A stretch of 64,000 bases of DNA from Streptococcus infantis ATCC 700779 (lineage in GTDB: Bacteria > Bacillota > Bacilli > Lactobacillales > Streptococcaceae), in contig NZ_GL732439.1 of NCBI RefSeq assembly GCF_000187465.1, forward strand, positions 1,005,022 through 1,069,021, read 5' to 3'. This document shows, one piece after another, positions 51,985 through 60,815 of the stretch (within the stretch, counting starts at the first letter, position 1; every line of letters begins with the position of its first letter). Position numbers and translations under genes: made by a program. Under the pieces are notes generated by a model that ran no database searches, was not told where the DNA came from, and saw nothing but the letters and a program-made list of their open reading frames with translations.

Positions 51985-53155
51985 CAGTCTTCACCTCTTT
52001 TCCTTCTTCTAAGGAAGCTGTCGGATTACTGATGACTTTTGCTCCATCTGTCAGACCAGATGTGATTTCTTGGTTTTCTGCATCTGCATTGCCCAATCCA
52101 ACTTCAACCTTTTTGGCCTTTTGATTTTCATCAAGAATCCAAACATAGTTTTTATCTTCTTCCATGACGATACTTGTAATAGGAACAAGCAATGCTTTAC
52201 TCATACTTTTCACTTCGACACTGACAGAAAAACCTTGTTTCAAATCGCCAATTTCACTAGTTACATCGACCGTATATGGGTACTTAGATCCTGAGTTTGA
52301 ACCAGCTAAGCTACTACTTGCTTCGCTACTATTCTTTGGATAATTTGAAATATAGCTAATCTTACCATTCCAAGTTTTATCTGGGTAAACCTTTGAAGTA
52401 AAGGTAACTTCTTGGCCTACAGAGAGATTGGCAAGATTGTATTCAGAAAGTTCTCCCTTGACCTGCAAGTTGTCGTTACTAACGATATGTACCAATACTT
52501 GGCTATTTCCTGTTGGAGATTTTGAAACATTGCGATTGACTTCGACAACTGTACCTTCTACTGTACTCAAAACTGTAGCGGCATCCAACTGTGCCTGTGC
52601 TTTTTCAAGTTGCGCTGCTGCGTCTGCACGAACATCACGCGCATCACTGATTTGTGAATCGATAGAAGCTGTAGCTGATGTAGAAGATTGTGCTCGGGTT
52701 TGGTCCGTAGCGCCTTCAATCCCAGCTTGAGGGAGCACAGGTGTTGCTGCGGCGGTATTTCGAGCTTCATTCAATTCATTGATATGACGGTCAGCTTTCG
52801 CAACTGCACGACTGGCAGCATCATATGCAGCCTGAGCTTCTGTACTACTATACTTAACAAGAGCTTGGCCTTCACTTACCTTATCTCCGACAGAGACCGA
52901 AACCTCATCCAAGTCACCTTTACTAGCATCATAATAAACATATTGTTCATTTTGAGCTGTTACGGTACCAGATAAGAGAACCGATGAAGCCACTGACCCC
53001 TCTTTGGCAAGAACGATTTTTGCAGTTTCGTCTTGTGTTGCAGCTTGATTTGGTTGTCTCAATAGAAGGACAGCAGCTGCTCCTACTACAAGAACTGACG
53101 TAACTCCTATAGCTGTAAATAGGGGCCATTTTTTAGCTTTTGACTTCTTTTTCAT
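51968..53155 (-). CDS. MacA-like periplasmic-adaptor-type efflux protein
   Basis: This is a membrane fusion-like adaptor of the Spr0693 type, 395 residues. N-terminal membrane helix (about 13-33), a lipoyl-like half GDLDEVSVSVGDKVSEGQALVKYSS, a long coiled-coil hairpin (about 105-195, Ala/Gln/Arg-rich), the second lipoyl half VEGTVVEVNRN, then beta-barrel and membrane-proximal domains. ATG at 53155 is seven bases from GAGG. First gene of a three-gene operon. Confidence 0.93.
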   Translation of the reverse strand: MKKKSKAKKWPLFTAIGVTSVLVVGAAAVLLLRQPNQAATQDETAKIVLAKEGSVASSVLLSGTVTAQNEQYVYYDASKGDLDEVSVSVGDKVSEGQALVKYSSTEAQAAYDAASRAVAKADRHINELNEARNTAAATPVLPQAGIEGATDQTRAQSSTSATASIDSQISDARDVRADAAAQLEKAQAQLDAATVLSTVEGTVVEVNRNVSKSPTGNSQVLVHIVSNDNLQVKGELSEYNLANLSVGQEVTFTSKVYPDKTWNGKISYISNYPKNSSEASSSLAGSNSGSKYPYTVDVTSEIGDLKQGFSVSVEVKSMSKALLVPITSIVMEEDKNYVWILDENQKAKKVEVGLGNADAENQEITSGLTDGAKVISNPTASLEEGKEVKTDEATN

Positions 53156-53339
53156 ATCCATACCTCATTTATAAACATATATTAAGATTATAGCACAAGT
53201 CCTAAAAATGGACAATTGCTTTCTGACTATCCAAAAACAATCGCCAAATCTTTTATTGTTGTGTTAGTTATATGATACAACTTCTTTTTTATTTTTGCAA
53301 GCATTTTCTTAAGAAATTTAAGCGTAGCACATTTTTGCA

Positions 53340-53368
53340 TTGACTTTCAAAAAAAGATAGAATATGAC
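53340..53368 (+). promoter_or_regulatory. Probable gor promoter
   Basis: TTGACT (53340-53345), 17 bases, TATGAC (53363-53368); the -10 is weak but spacing is ideal. AAAGGAG follows before the ATG at 53395. Confidence 0.5.
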
Positions 53369-53394
53369 TAGAAAACAACTAAAGGAGCTTTCTT

Positions 53395-54741
53395 ATGAGA
53401 GAATATGACATTATTGCCATTGGTGGAGGTAGCGGGGGAATTGCTACCATGAATCGTGCTGGCGAACATGGTGCTAAAGCTGCAGTTATTGAGGAAAAGA
53501 AATTAGGTGGCACTTGTGTCAACCTCGGCTGTGTCCCTAAAAAAATCATGTGGTATGGAGCCCAAATTGCAGAGAGTATCCACAAATATGGACCTGACTA
53601 TGGATTCACAAATACTGGGAACGAATTTGATTATGCAACTCTTCGTAAGAATCGTGAAGCCTATATTGATCGTGCTCGCTCGTCTTACGATGGAAGCTTC
53701 AAGCGCAACGGAGTTGATTTGATTGAAGGACGTGCCGAGTTCGTTGATTCTCATACTGTCAGCGTTAATGGTGAGTTGATTCACGCTAAGTATATTGTGA
53801 TTGCGACTGGAGCTCATCCTCATATCCCTGCTATTCCTGGTGCTGAACTAGGTGGTAGCTCAGATGATGTCTTCGCCTGGGAAGAGTTGCCTGAATCTGT
53901 AGCCATTCTAGGTGCTGGTTACATTGCTGTCGAATTGGCTGGTGTGCTCCATACACTTGGTGTTCAGACAGATTTATTCGTCCGTCGTGAACGTCCGCTA
54001 CGTGGATTTGATAGCTATATCGTTGAGAGTCTAGTTCAAGAAATGGAAAATACAGGACTAAACCTCCACACACATAAGGTTCCTGCTAAACTTGAAGAAA
54101 CTGAACAAGGCATTACCATTCATTTCGAAGATGGCAGCACTCATACTGCCAGTCAAGTTATCTGGGCAACTGGTCGCCGTCCAAATGTTGAAGGACTTCA
54201 ACTCGAAAAAGCTGGTGTCACCCTCAATGAACGCGGCTTTATCCATGTTGATGAATACCAGAACACAGTCGTTGACGGAATCTACGCTCTTGGAGATGTC
54301 ACAGGTGAAAAGGAACTAACTCCTGTTGCTATCAAGGCTGGTCGTACCCTATCCGAGAGACTTTTCAACGGTAAAACCAATGCTAAAATGGACTACACTA
54401 CTATTCCAACTGTAGTTTTCTCACACCCAGCAATCGGAACAGTCGGTCTGACTGAGGAAGAAACTATCAAAGAGTACGGCCAAGAAAACGTTAAAGTCTA
54501 TACTTCAAAATTTGCATCTATGTATTCTGCCGTTACTAGTCACCGTCAAGAAGCTCGCTTCAAGCTCGTAACAGCTGGTGCAGATGAAAAGGTAGTTGGC
54601 CTTCATGGAATCGGCTATGGCGTTGACGAAATGATTCAAGGTTTTGCAGTTGCTATCAAGATGGGAGCTACAAAAGCTGACTTTGATGCTACAGTCGCTA
54701 TCCACCCAACTGGCTCAGAAGAATTTGTGACCATGCGTTAA
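53395..54741 (+). CDS. gor: Glutathione-disulfide reductase
   Basis: This flavoenzyme reduces oxidised glutathione with NADPH, part of oxidative-stress defence; streptococci import glutathione. It has 448 residues. FAD motif IGGGSGG (9-15), redox pair [13 protein letters not shown] with Cys41/Cys46, NADPH site [13 protein letters not shown] (~178), FAD Asp in YALGDVTG (~300), and the C-terminal base region HPTGSEE. Monocistronic with own terminator. Confidence 0.96.
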   Translation: MREYDIIAIGGGSGGIATMNRAGEHGAKAAVIEEKKLGGTCVNLGCVPKKIMWYGAQIAESIHKYGPDYGFTNTGNEFDYATLRKNREAYIDRARSSYDGSFKRNGVDLIEGRAEFVDSHTVSVNGELIHAKYIVIATGAHPHIPAIPGAELGGSSDDVFAWEELPESVAILGAGYIAVELAGVLHTLGVQTDLFVRRERPLRGFDSYIVESLVQEMENTGLNLHTHKVPAKLEETEQGITIHFEDGSTHTASQVIWATGRRPNVEGLQLEKAGVTLNERGFIHVDEYQNTVVDGIYALGDVTGEKELTPVAIKAGRTLSERLFNGKTNAKMDYTTIPTVVFSHPAIGTVGLTEEETIKEYGQENVKVYTSKFASMYSAVTSHRQEARFKLVTAGADEKVVGLHGIGYGVDEMIQGFAVAIKMGATKADFDATVAIHPTGSEEFVTMR

Positions 54742-54745
54742 AAGA

Positions 54746-54773
54746 AAAGAGAGACCCCTTGGTCTCTTTTTTA
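54746..54773 (+). terminator. gor terminator
   Basis: GAGACC-CCTT-GGTCTC with A/T extension and six T residues. Confidence 0.88.
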
Positions 54774-54794
54774 CTCTAAATCGGCCGTTACAAA

Positions 54795-54848
54795 TTTGTA
54801 ACCTTTTATTTTAAAATAGGTTGACATTTATATCTCATTCAGTATAAT
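54795..54848 (+). promoter_or_regulatory. bioY promoter with probable BirA (biotin) operator
   Basis: TTTGTAACC (54795-54803) and GGTTGACAT (54819-54827) form an inverted repeat with a 15-base spacer, matching the BirA operator layout (TTGTAAACC-N14-16-GGTTTACAA). The right half covers the -35 TTGACA (54821-54826); the -10 is TATAAT (54843-54848), 16-base spacer. Biotin-bound BirA would block the promoter. Confidence 0.72.
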
Positions 54849-54881
54849 AGTTACTATAATTTATAGAAGAGGTTAACTATT

Positions 54882-55421
54882 TTGAAAAAAGCACACATTT
54901 ACGCTATCCCAGCTATCGGGGCTGCACTGATTGCAGTATTGGCACAAATTAGTATGCCGATTGGTCCAGTTCCTTTCACTCTGCAAAACTTTGCTATTGG
55001 ACTCATCGCTACTGTTTTTAGACCAAGGGAAGCTGTTCTCTCTGTCGGACTCTATCTTTTACTTGGGGCTATTGGCCTTCCGGTCTTTGCTAACGGTGGA
55101 GCTGGATTTCATGTTTTAGTTGGACCAAGCGCTGGTTATCTTTGGTTCGACCTTGTCTATGCAGGGCTTGCTTCCTATCTCATTCACACCAATAGTGGTG
55201 TCCTACGTATTTTCTTTGCAAATCTCTTGGGAGATTCACTTGTTTTTGTCGGTGGTATTCTCAGTCTCCACTTCTTAGCTGGAATGCCTTTTGATAAAGC
55301 ACTGGCTGTCGGTGTTATTCCCTTTATCATACCTGATCTTGCCAAAATTGTAGCCATTAGCTTCATCAGCCGACCACTACTCCAACGTCTCCGTACACAA
55401 GCTTATTTTTCAAGCAAATAA
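54882..55421 (+). CDS. bioY: Biotin transporter BioY (ECF S-component)
   Basis: BioY is the biotin-binding membrane component of an ECF transporter; the shared ECF ATPases and EcfT are encoded elsewhere. It has 179 residues and about six membrane helices, with conserved ISMPIGPVPFTLQNF (~24-38), LPVFANGGAGFHVLVGPSAGYLW (~67-89) and the C-terminal IPDLAKI. Start: TTG at 54882 with GAGG nine bases upstream; the first internal ATG would remove conserved sequence. Confidence 0.93.
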   Translation: MKKAHIYAIPAIGAALIAVLAQISMPIGPVPFTLQNFAIGLIATVFRPREAVLSVGLYLLLGAIGLPVFANGGAGFHVLVGPSAGYLWFDLVYAGLASYLIHTNSGVLRIFFANLLGDSLVFVGGILSLHFLAGMPFDKALAVGVIPFIIPDLAKIVAISFISRPLLQRLRTQAYFSSK

Positions 55422-55453
55422 AAGAGGCCGGGATTTTCCCTAGCCTCTTTTTA
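55420..55453 (+). terminator. bioY terminator
   Basis: AAAAGAGGC / GCCTCTTTT (55420-55428, 55443-55451) with inner GGGA/TCCC pairs; bidirectional with the ydbC side. Confidence 0.85.
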
Positions 55454-55472
55454 ATGAATCTTAGATGAACGT

Positions 55473-55688
55473 TTATTGATTCTTAAAAGTATCCACCATG
55501 ATTTGAAATTCTTCATTTGAGAGGGTAATTCCTTTCCCCATCTTGGTGTGGTCAGGACTCCAGCTACGAATGTCAAACTTTGCTGGTGCACCATTAAAGC
55601 TGACACGATTGATTTCTTTGGTCCATCCTTTTTCATTTTCAGATAGAGTAAGCAAGTGTTCTTCAATTTCAAATGTAAATTCTGCCAT
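55473..55688 (-). CDS. ydbC: YdbC/PC4-like single-stranded DNA-binding protein
   Basis: This is a 71-residue homologue of the PC4-fold YdbC (PF11512-type), a dimer that binds single-stranded DNA without sequence specificity. Visible: MAEFTFEIEEHLLTLSENEKGWTKEINRVSFNG, KFDIRSWSPDHTKMGKGITLSNEEF. Monocistronic; AGGAGAA precedes the ATG. Confidence 0.85.
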   Translation of the reverse strand: MAEFTFEIEEHLLTLSENEKGWTKEINRVSFNGAPAKFDIRSWSPDHTKMGKGITLSNEEFQIMVDTFKNQ

Positions 55689-55729
55689 GTTTTTCTCCTT
55701 TTTGTTCTCAATTGATTATTCGAAAAATC

Positions 55730-55758
55730 TTGTAGATTTCATAAAATTTTTATATAAT
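55730..55758 (+). promoter_or_regulatory. Promoter of the 106-residue gene
   Basis: TTGTAG (55730-55735), 17 bases, TATAAT (55753-55758). Confidence 0.7.
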
Positions 55759-55780
55759 GATGTAAAGAAGGGAGGCCGGA

Positions 55781-56101
55781 ATGAAAGATTTATTAAAACA
55801 GGCTTTGCAAAAAGTCCATGATTTTGTCAATGGACATGAAGATTCCATTCCTGAAAAAAGCGATCCCCTAATTGCTAGACTTGAAGAAGCCTTAGTCAAA
55901 AAAAAGGCTGTACATATCATCTTTGCGGAAACGAGTTTTACAGGCGATATTATCAAGTATGATACTGATCGCCAACAAATTATCGTTAAAAATTTCGCAA
56001 AAAACGTTAGCCGTATTATTCGAGTGTCGGATATTCGAAGAGTAACTTTCGTTCCTTCTACTATCCAAACGGCCCAAAAAAGAAGATTTAAGAAAGAGTG
56101 A
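55781..56101 (+). CDS. Conserved hypothetical protein
   Basis: This is a 106-residue protein: a helical N-terminus (MKDLLKQALQKVHDFVNG), then a beta-rich part KAVHIIFAETSFTGDIIKYDTDRQQIIVKNF-KNVSRIIRVSDIRRVTFVP and a basic tail. The strand pattern (about 42-93) recalls an Sm-like/YolD-like small barrel, not proven. GGGAGG precedes the ATG. Convergent with the ATP-cone gene. Confidence 0.7.
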   Translation: MKDLLKQALQKVHDFVNGHEDSIPEKSDPLIARLEEALVKKKAVHIIFAETSFTGDIIKYDTDRQQIIVKNFAKNVSRIIRVSDIRRVTFVPSTIQTAQKRRFKKE

Positions 56102-56128
56102 GATGCTTCTATCATCTCACTCTTTTTA
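56094..56128. terminator. Bidirectional terminator
   Basis: AGAGTGAGATG / CATCTCACTCT with a short loop and five T residues, between two converging genes. Confidence 0.9.
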
Positions 56129-56130
56129 TC

Positions 56131-56469
56131 TTAGCGAATTTGTTCAAAATGAAGGTGAACAGCGATGTGGTCGCCATAACCACTTCTCTCCAAATCACGT
56201 TGCAAACGATAAGAGATATAGTGTTCTGCGATTGTAATGTAGCCAGCACCAAGCAAGCGGTGTTCAACCATTGATTGAATCATACTGATAGTCGCACGTT
56301 CTACTTTTGCTTCTTCTAGATCCAACACAACCTTTTTAGTAACTTGAGCTAGGTTTTGGCGCAAATCGTCAGTCAAAACATAGACTGTCTGAGCCGCCTT
56401 AAGGATAGCTTGGTAGATTTTATCTGGATCAAAATCAGCGACTTGTCCATCACGTTTAATTACTTGCAT
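56131..56469 (-). CDS. Stand-alone ATP-cone domain protein
   Basis: This is a 112-residue protein consisting almost only of an ATP-cone: MQVIKRDGQVADFDPDKIYQAILKAA, then VEHRLLGAGYITIAEHYISYRLQRDLER. ATP-cones sense dATP/ATP in ribonucleotide reductases and in the repressor NrdR. Here neither a zinc ribbon (NrdR) nor a reductase domain is attached. It follows trmD on the minus strand and may bind a nucleotide as a regulator in trans. Confidence 0.75.
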   Translation of the reverse strand: MQVIKRDGQVADFDPDKIYQAILKAAQTVYVLTDDLRQNLAQVTKKVVLDLEEAKVERATISMIQSMVEHRLLGAGYITIAEHYISYRLQRDLERSGYGDHIAVHLHFEQIR

Positions 56470-56481
56470 AGTTTTCTCCTT

Positions 56482-57201
56482 TTAATTGTTATTTTCTTTA
56501 ATTTCTGCTAACATTTTCTCTTCTTCTGCTGTCAGTTCGTACTCTTCCAGCAAATCAGGTCTACGTTGGTAGGTTTTCTTGAGGCTCTCATAGAGTCGCC
56601 ATTGACGTATGTTTTCATGGTGTCCACTCATAAGAACATCTGGAACTAGCATTCCACGATAATCGTAAGGTCTTGTGTACTGAGGATATTCCAAGAGTCC
56701 TGATGAAAAGCTATCATCTTGGTGACTTGCTTCCTTCCCAATAACTTCTGGAATCAAGCGAACCGTCGCATCAATCATGGTCATCGCTGCTAGTTCTCCA
56801 CCAGTCAAGACATAATCTCCAAGGGATATCTCATCGGTTACCAAGGTCTTAATACGCTCATCATAGCCTTCGTAGTGACCACAGATAAAGATTAGTTCTT
56901 CTTCTTGCGCCAAATCTTCCGCATAAGCCTGATCGAATTGTTTCCCAGCAGGGTCTAAGAGGATCACGCGCGGGTTCTTTTTTTCAATGGCATCAAAGGC
57001 GTCAAAGATGGGTTGGGCTCTAAGGAGCATCCCTTGACCACCTCCATAAGGTTCATCATCCACATGACGAGCCTTTTCAGCGTAGTCACGAAAATTATGA
57101 TAGTGAATATCTAAGAGTCCTTTTTCACGAGCCTTGCCAACGATGGAATGTTCTAAGGGTGTGAACATTTCTGGAAAGAGAGTTAAAATATCAATCTTCA
57201 T
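56482..57201 (-). CDS. trmD: tRNA (guanine37-N1)-methyltransferase
   Basis: TrmD methylates G37 of tRNAs with SAM, preventing frameshifts; essential. The 239 residues show the SPOUT knot: [28 protein letters not shown] and [18 protein letters not shown] (~125-143), plus the PHRPL-like C-terminal helical part. Overlaps rimM by 11 bases. Confidence 0.97.
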   Translation of the reverse strand: MKIDILTLFPEMFTPLEHSIVGKAREKGLLDIHYHNFRDYAEKARHVDDEPYGGGQGMLLRAQPIFDAFDAIEKKNPRVILLDPAGKQFDQAYAEDLAQEEELIFICGHYEGYDERIKTLVTDEISLGDYVLTGGELAAMTMIDATVRLIPEVIGKEASHQDDSFSSGLLEYPQYTRPYDYRGMLVPDVLMSGHHENIRQWRLYESLKKTYQRRPDLLEEYELTAEEEKMLAEIKENNN

Positions 57202-57709
57202 CGTCTAACCCTTCTAAGAGTTCAACATCCACACGGTTATTAGGAATATCTATATTAAGAACTACAGGCGGGATATAAGGTAAGAGTAAGTCTCGTTTGC
57301 CTTTTCGTTTGACTACCCAGACATCATTGGCTCCTGGCTGAAGGATTTCCTTGATGGTTCCAATCAAATTATCTCCCTCATAGACTTCTAAACCGATAAT
57401 CTCGTGGTAGTAAAACTCACCATCATCGAGGTCATTGAGATTCTCCTCAGCAACCTTCAGACTGTGCCCCTTATATTTTTCGATATCATTGATATGGTAC
57501 ATATCTTTAAACTTGATGATATCGAAGTTTTTTTGTTTACGGTGGCTTGCAATGACCACTGTTCGCACAAACCGATCTTTTTCATCAAATAAGGCAAGCT
57601 CTGCCCCTTTTTTAAAGCGTTCTTCAGCAAAATCTGTCACTGACAAGACTCGCATTTCACCCTGCAAACCTTGCATATTGACGATTTTCCCAACGTTAAA
57701 GTAGTTCAT
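57191..57709 (-). CDS. rimM: 16S rRNA processing protein RimM
   Basis: RimM binds S19 and helps mature the 30S head. The 172 residues have the N-terminal barrel [24 protein letters not shown] and the C-terminal PRC barrel [37 protein letters not shown]. It is first in the rimM-trmD pair, with its own extended -10 (TGA-TAAAAT) about 50 bases upstream. Separated from khpA by a terminator. Confidence 0.96.
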   Translation of the reverse strand: MNYFNVGKIVNMQGLQGEMRVLSVTDFAEERFKKGAELALFDEKDRFVRTVVIASHRKQKNFDIIKFKDMYHINDIEKYKGHSLKVAEENLNDLDDGEFYYHEIIGLEVYEGDNLIGTIKEILQPGANDVWVVKRKGKRDLLLPYIPPVVLNIDIPNNRVDVELLEGLDDED

Positions 57710-57823
57710 CTTGTCTCCTGTATCTGTTTCTCCCTTTATTTTATCATGTTACAGGGATTTTCACAAGTTGGAGAAAGGGATAACGATTCTTTAATTATGA
57801 AGAACATTCAAGGATTTTCTTGC

Positions 57824-57855
57824 AAAAAAAGCGAGATCATGTCCCGCTTTTTTTA
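57824..57855 (-). terminator. Terminator after khpA
   Basis: Minus strand AAAAAAAGCGGGA...TCTCGCTTTTTTT, ending the rpsP-khpA transcript; the arm overlaps the khpA stop. Confidence 0.82.
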
Positions 57856-58092
57856 TTTTTCGTCAATAACGATTCTTACTTTTTTGTCTTCAGTTGGGAC
57901 AGAGTAGACAATCGTTCTTATCGCAGAAATAGTGCGACCCTTACGACCGATTACACGACCCACATCGCTCTGGTCAAGATCCAAATGATATTCCAAAAAT
58001 TCTGGTGTATCTTCAATCTTGATAGTTAAGGCATCTGGTTGTGAAATCAAAGGTTTCACAATTGCAATAATGAGATTTTCAATCGTATCCAT
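57853..58092 (-). CDS. khpA: KH-domain RNA-binding protein KhpA
   Basis: KhpA is a 79-residue single KH domain that in pneumococcus pairs with KhpB/EloR to control cell elongation and septal growth. The GxxG loop is seen as [19 protein letters not shown] (about 44-62). Directly downstream of rpsP, 19 bases apart. Confidence 0.95.
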   Translation of the reverse strand: MDTIENLIIAIVKPLISQPDALTIKIEDTPEFLEYHLDLDQSDVGRVIGRKGRTISAIRTIVYSVPTEDKKVRIVIDEK

Positions 58093-58111
58093 CTGTCAAC
58101 CTACTTTAAAC

Positions 58112-58384
58112 TTATTTTGAGAATTTAGAATCGTGGAATTTCTTCAATACGCCTTCTTTTGAAAGGATGTTGCGAACTGTATCTGAAGGTTGAGCTCCAT
58201 CAGCCAACCATGCCAAAATACGGTCTTCTTTCAAAGTTACTTGGTTTTCTTCAACAAGTGGGTTGTAAGTTCCAACTGTTTCGATGAAACGTCCGTCACG
58301 TGGTGAACGTGAATCTGCTACGTTAATACGGTAGAAAGGTTTTTTCTTAGAACCCATACGAGTCAAACGGATTTTTACTGCCAT
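58112..58384 (-). CDS. rpsP: 30S ribosomal protein S16
   Basis: The 90-residue S16 begins [35 protein letters not shown], fully typical. It heads the rpsP-khpA operon. A near-palindrome AAATAGCT-A-AGCTATTT at 58422-58438 in the 5' UTR could form a small hairpin. Confidence 0.98.
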   Translation of the reverse strand: MAVKIRLTRMGSKKKPFYRINVADSRSPRDGRFIETVGTYNPLVEENQVTLKEDRILAWLADGAQPSDTVRNILSKEGVLKKFHDSKFSK

Positions 58385-58450
58385 TTTTAATATCTCTTTT
58401 CTTTTATTTTTTATTTCGGTGAAATAGCTAAGCTATTTAGCACATGTTCT

Positions 58451-58478
58451 ATTATAACAGATTTCTGAGAGGTGTCAA
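58451..58478 (-). promoter_or_regulatory. Sigma-A promoter of rpsP
   Basis: TTGACA (58478-58473), 16 bases ending TGT, TATAAT (58456-58451) on the minus strand; near consensus, as expected for a ribosomal gene. Confidence 0.88.
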
Positions 58479-58547
58479 GAAAAAAACTTGACAGACTTTA
58501 AAATTTTTAAATTTTTTAGACTAATAGGGATAATAAAGAAAAAATTT

Positions 58548-58739
58548 ATGAATACTACTTTTGATAACTACCCTGTCAAGCCCTATATCTCTCTTAATCG
58601 TGATGTCGAAGCTTGGCTACTAAATCTCAAGCCCGTTCCCAAATGACACATGGACCTATTAGCAGATGATTTACTAGCAGGAGATATCATTCTCCTATGG
58701 AGAATCAACTTTGGCACTTTTACAACCGAAACATGATTT
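58548..58739 (+). pseudogene. Degenerate coding remnant of unknown gene
   Basis: A plus-strand frame starts ATG at 58548 (MNTTFDNYPVKPYISLNRDV), stops at TGA 58644-58646 after 32 codons, and protein-like sequence resumes in the same frame (MDLLADDLLAGDIILLWRIN) up to another TGA. It reads like a gene interrupted by a nonsense mutation and truncated. The family is not recognised. Confidence 0.4.
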
Positions 58740-58867
58740 TAAAAACTCCCATTCGAATATGATTCAAAATTCGCTTAAAATCAATGTTTTCCCACTTTTT
58801 CAGAAAACAAATTTTCATCTAATTTAAATAACTTTCAATTAAATGGTGTGAATTTTGCTTAAAATCA

Positions 58868-58904
58868 TCAAAAACACCCCATGGTGTGAACCATGAAGTG
58901 TTGT
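58868..58904 (-). terminator. Terminator after rpsI remnant R1
   Basis: AACAC..CATGG / CCATG..GTGTT (58873-58884, 58891-58902) with T residues on the minus-strand side. Confidence 0.7.
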
Positions 58905-58927
58905 AAATGCTGTATTGTAGCTAGTTT

Positions 58928-58978
58928 TTAACGTTTAGAAAACTACCTAGCTTTACGAGATTTCTTAAAACCTGGTTT
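58928..58978 (-). repeat. rpsI 3'-end remnant R1 (degenerate)
   Basis: 51 bases that read KPGFKKSRKAR-stop-FSKR-stop on the minus strand. The C-terminus of streptococcal ribosomal protein S9 (rpsI) is close to KPGLKKARKASQFSKR. R1 is about 80% identical (41 of 51 bases by my count) to R2 at 62449-62499. R1 is followed by a terminator. Likely an attachment-site scar. Confidence 0.7.
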
Positions 58979-59233
58979 GACACAGTTGGATTTCAGGTAC
59001 TTTCAGTTTAGCTTTATATCAACCATCATCAAAATCCAACTATTTTCTTATTTTAAAAAATATGAATAAGTTTGATTGAATGAGGGAATTTCTTTAAATT
59101 TTTTCTTAGCACCTATAAGTTAATAATACTATTCTTTAAATTATAGTTTATAATTATCTGATGTTTCAATGACCACAAAACAAAGTACAGCGAATCACTT
59201 CCTTTAGTCAAACATATAACTGAACAACATTGT

Positions 59234-60034
59234 TTATCTTCCTGCACTTTCATATTTTTTCAATCCTTTTCTAAAAATTGTACGACTGATAATAATCAAA
59301 AAAACTGTAAAAACTATTTGATAGAAAAATAGGTTCAATGTATCTTTCCCTAAAAATATTAATACTGCAGGATTGGCAATTAATAAATTGGGAACAAATA
59401 ACATAGTGATCAATCTGTTAATACCTGTAAAAATATTATATGGATACTTAGAAATTCCAATATAATTCAAAAATACATCTACTTTTGAAAATTTAGTTGG
59501 GAACCAAAATGAACTAATCGTTATTAGAAACCAAATTGAATAATATATAATACAACCACACATTAAAGAAAGGATATAAAATAATATTTTTAATGAATTT
59601 AAATGTACATTTAAATTTCCATAACTTATAAAAATGATCGCAAGACCAAAAAAAGTATTCACGAATTGAACTAAATTAAATGATCTAAAAATATAGAACA
59701 ACTGAGTATCAAACGGCCTCAATAAAATTTGATCCAAGTTACCACTCAAAATATCTGATTCTAAAATTCCCATACTTCTAATTAACAATCCCATCATAAC
59801 TCCATCTACAATAGTGTAGGAACCTACCAAAAATAAAATTTGATAATAGTCCCAACCATTAAAAGAGTCTATGTTTAAGAAAATCAATCTAAAAAATACA
59901 ATAGGTAAACCAATCCACAGTATCGACGAAAATAGACCACAAAAGAAGTCAAAATGAAAATTCATATCAGATTTAAAACCAAAATGAAGTAGCCTAAAAA
60001 TTACTTTTATTCTAAACATTTTATCCTCCCACAT
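59234..60034 (-). CDS. ABC-2 type permease (DUF990/COG3694-like)
   Basis: This is a 266-residue membrane protein with six hydrophobic segments, a conserved DILSGNLDQILLRPFDTQ loop (~94-111) and a basic C-terminus FRKGLKKYESAGR. The same pattern recurs in the partner permease (HSGNFFSILIKPV, LRKGVEHFSNVGG). Such pairs with a COG4586-type ATPase form exporters of unknown substrate. Very AT-rich compared with the surrounding core genes. Overlaps the partner by 14 bases. Confidence 0.82.
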   Translation of the reverse strand: MWEDKMFRIKVIFRLLHFGFKSDMNFHFDFFCGLFSSILWIGLPIVFFRLIFLNIDSFNGWDYYQILFLVGSYTIVDGVMMGLLIRSMGILESDILSGNLDQILLRPFDTQLFYIFRSFNLVQFVNTFFGLAIIFISYGNLNVHLNSLKILFYILSLMCGCIIYYSIWFLITISSFWFPTKFSKVDVFLNYIGISKYPYNIFTGINRLITMLFVPNLLIANPAVLIFLGKDTLNLFFYQIVFTVFLIIISRTIFRKGLKKYESAGR

Positions 60035-60815
60035 TTGAGAAGTGCTCCACTCCTTTTCTCAATATGAATCTTGATATAATATAAAAAATGATGCACCAAA
60101 TCAATTGAATACAAATAATTCTCAAATAGTCTATTAATTTATATGTATCATTACTAAACATCTGAAGCGGTTCATATACTAAGTATTTAAAAGGTAATAC
60201 ATCTAAAAACAGACGAAAATTATTTGAAAAAAAACTTAAAGGCAATAATATTCCTGATAAAAACTGAATTACTATTTCTTTAACAGTAAGGACAAAAAAT
60301 ATATTTTCTAACCAAAAAGAAAGCATACCTACACAACATGATATTAAAAACCATAGAACCATAGATAGAATAATTGCAATACTTCCTAAAATAAGAATTT
60401 CAATGGTTAATAACTCATTCTTGTAATAAACACTGGAGAATAAAATGACAGGAATGATGATAAATAATAAATGAGCAAGCCTATCTCCAAGCATTTTACA
60501 AAAATAATACTTATAAAAAGTAACAGGTTTTATTAATATGCTAAAAAAATTTCCTGAATGAACATCGTCATTGATTTCCCAATCAACTGGATAAAAAACA
60601 AAATATGAAAAAATTATAGTCCCCAAATAGTATTGAACCATTGAGGTAAAATCATATCCTGCTATATTTATCTGGTTACTCTGATATATATACGTCCATA
60701 AAAATACTGATATCATAATTTGTATACTTGCCTGTAACATTAACAATAGTACACTTGATTTATAGTTCAAAATAGATCGAAATGATATCAGAATAATAGA
60801 CATTTCTTTTTTCAA
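60021..60815 (-). CDS. ABC-2 type permease (COG4587-like)
   Basis: This is a 264-residue partner permease with six hydrophobic segments; loop DVHSGNFFSILIKPVTFYKYYF (~83-104), C-terminal FILRKGVEHFSNVGG. It overlaps both neighbouring genes by 4-14 bases, so the three transporter genes are one translational unit. Confidence 0.82.
   Translation of the reverse strand: MKKEMSIILISFRSILNYKSSVLLLMLQASIQIMISVFLWTYIYQSNQINIAGYDFTSMVQYYLGTIIFSYFVFYPVDWEINDDVHSGNFFSILIKPVTFYKYYFCKMLGDRLAHLLFIIIPVILFSSVYYKNELLTIEILILGSIAIILSMVLWFLISCCVGMLSFWLENIFFVLTVKEIVIQFLSGILLPLSFFSNNFRLFLDVLPFKYLVYEPLQMFSNDTYKLIDYLRIICIQLIWCIIFYIISRFILRKGVEHFSNVGG

Noticed and set aside
53318..53336. CTTAAG...TTTAAG upstream of gor as a CiaR box
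   Set aside because: The spacing between the half-sites is three bases, not the five required, and no -10 lies ten bases downstream.
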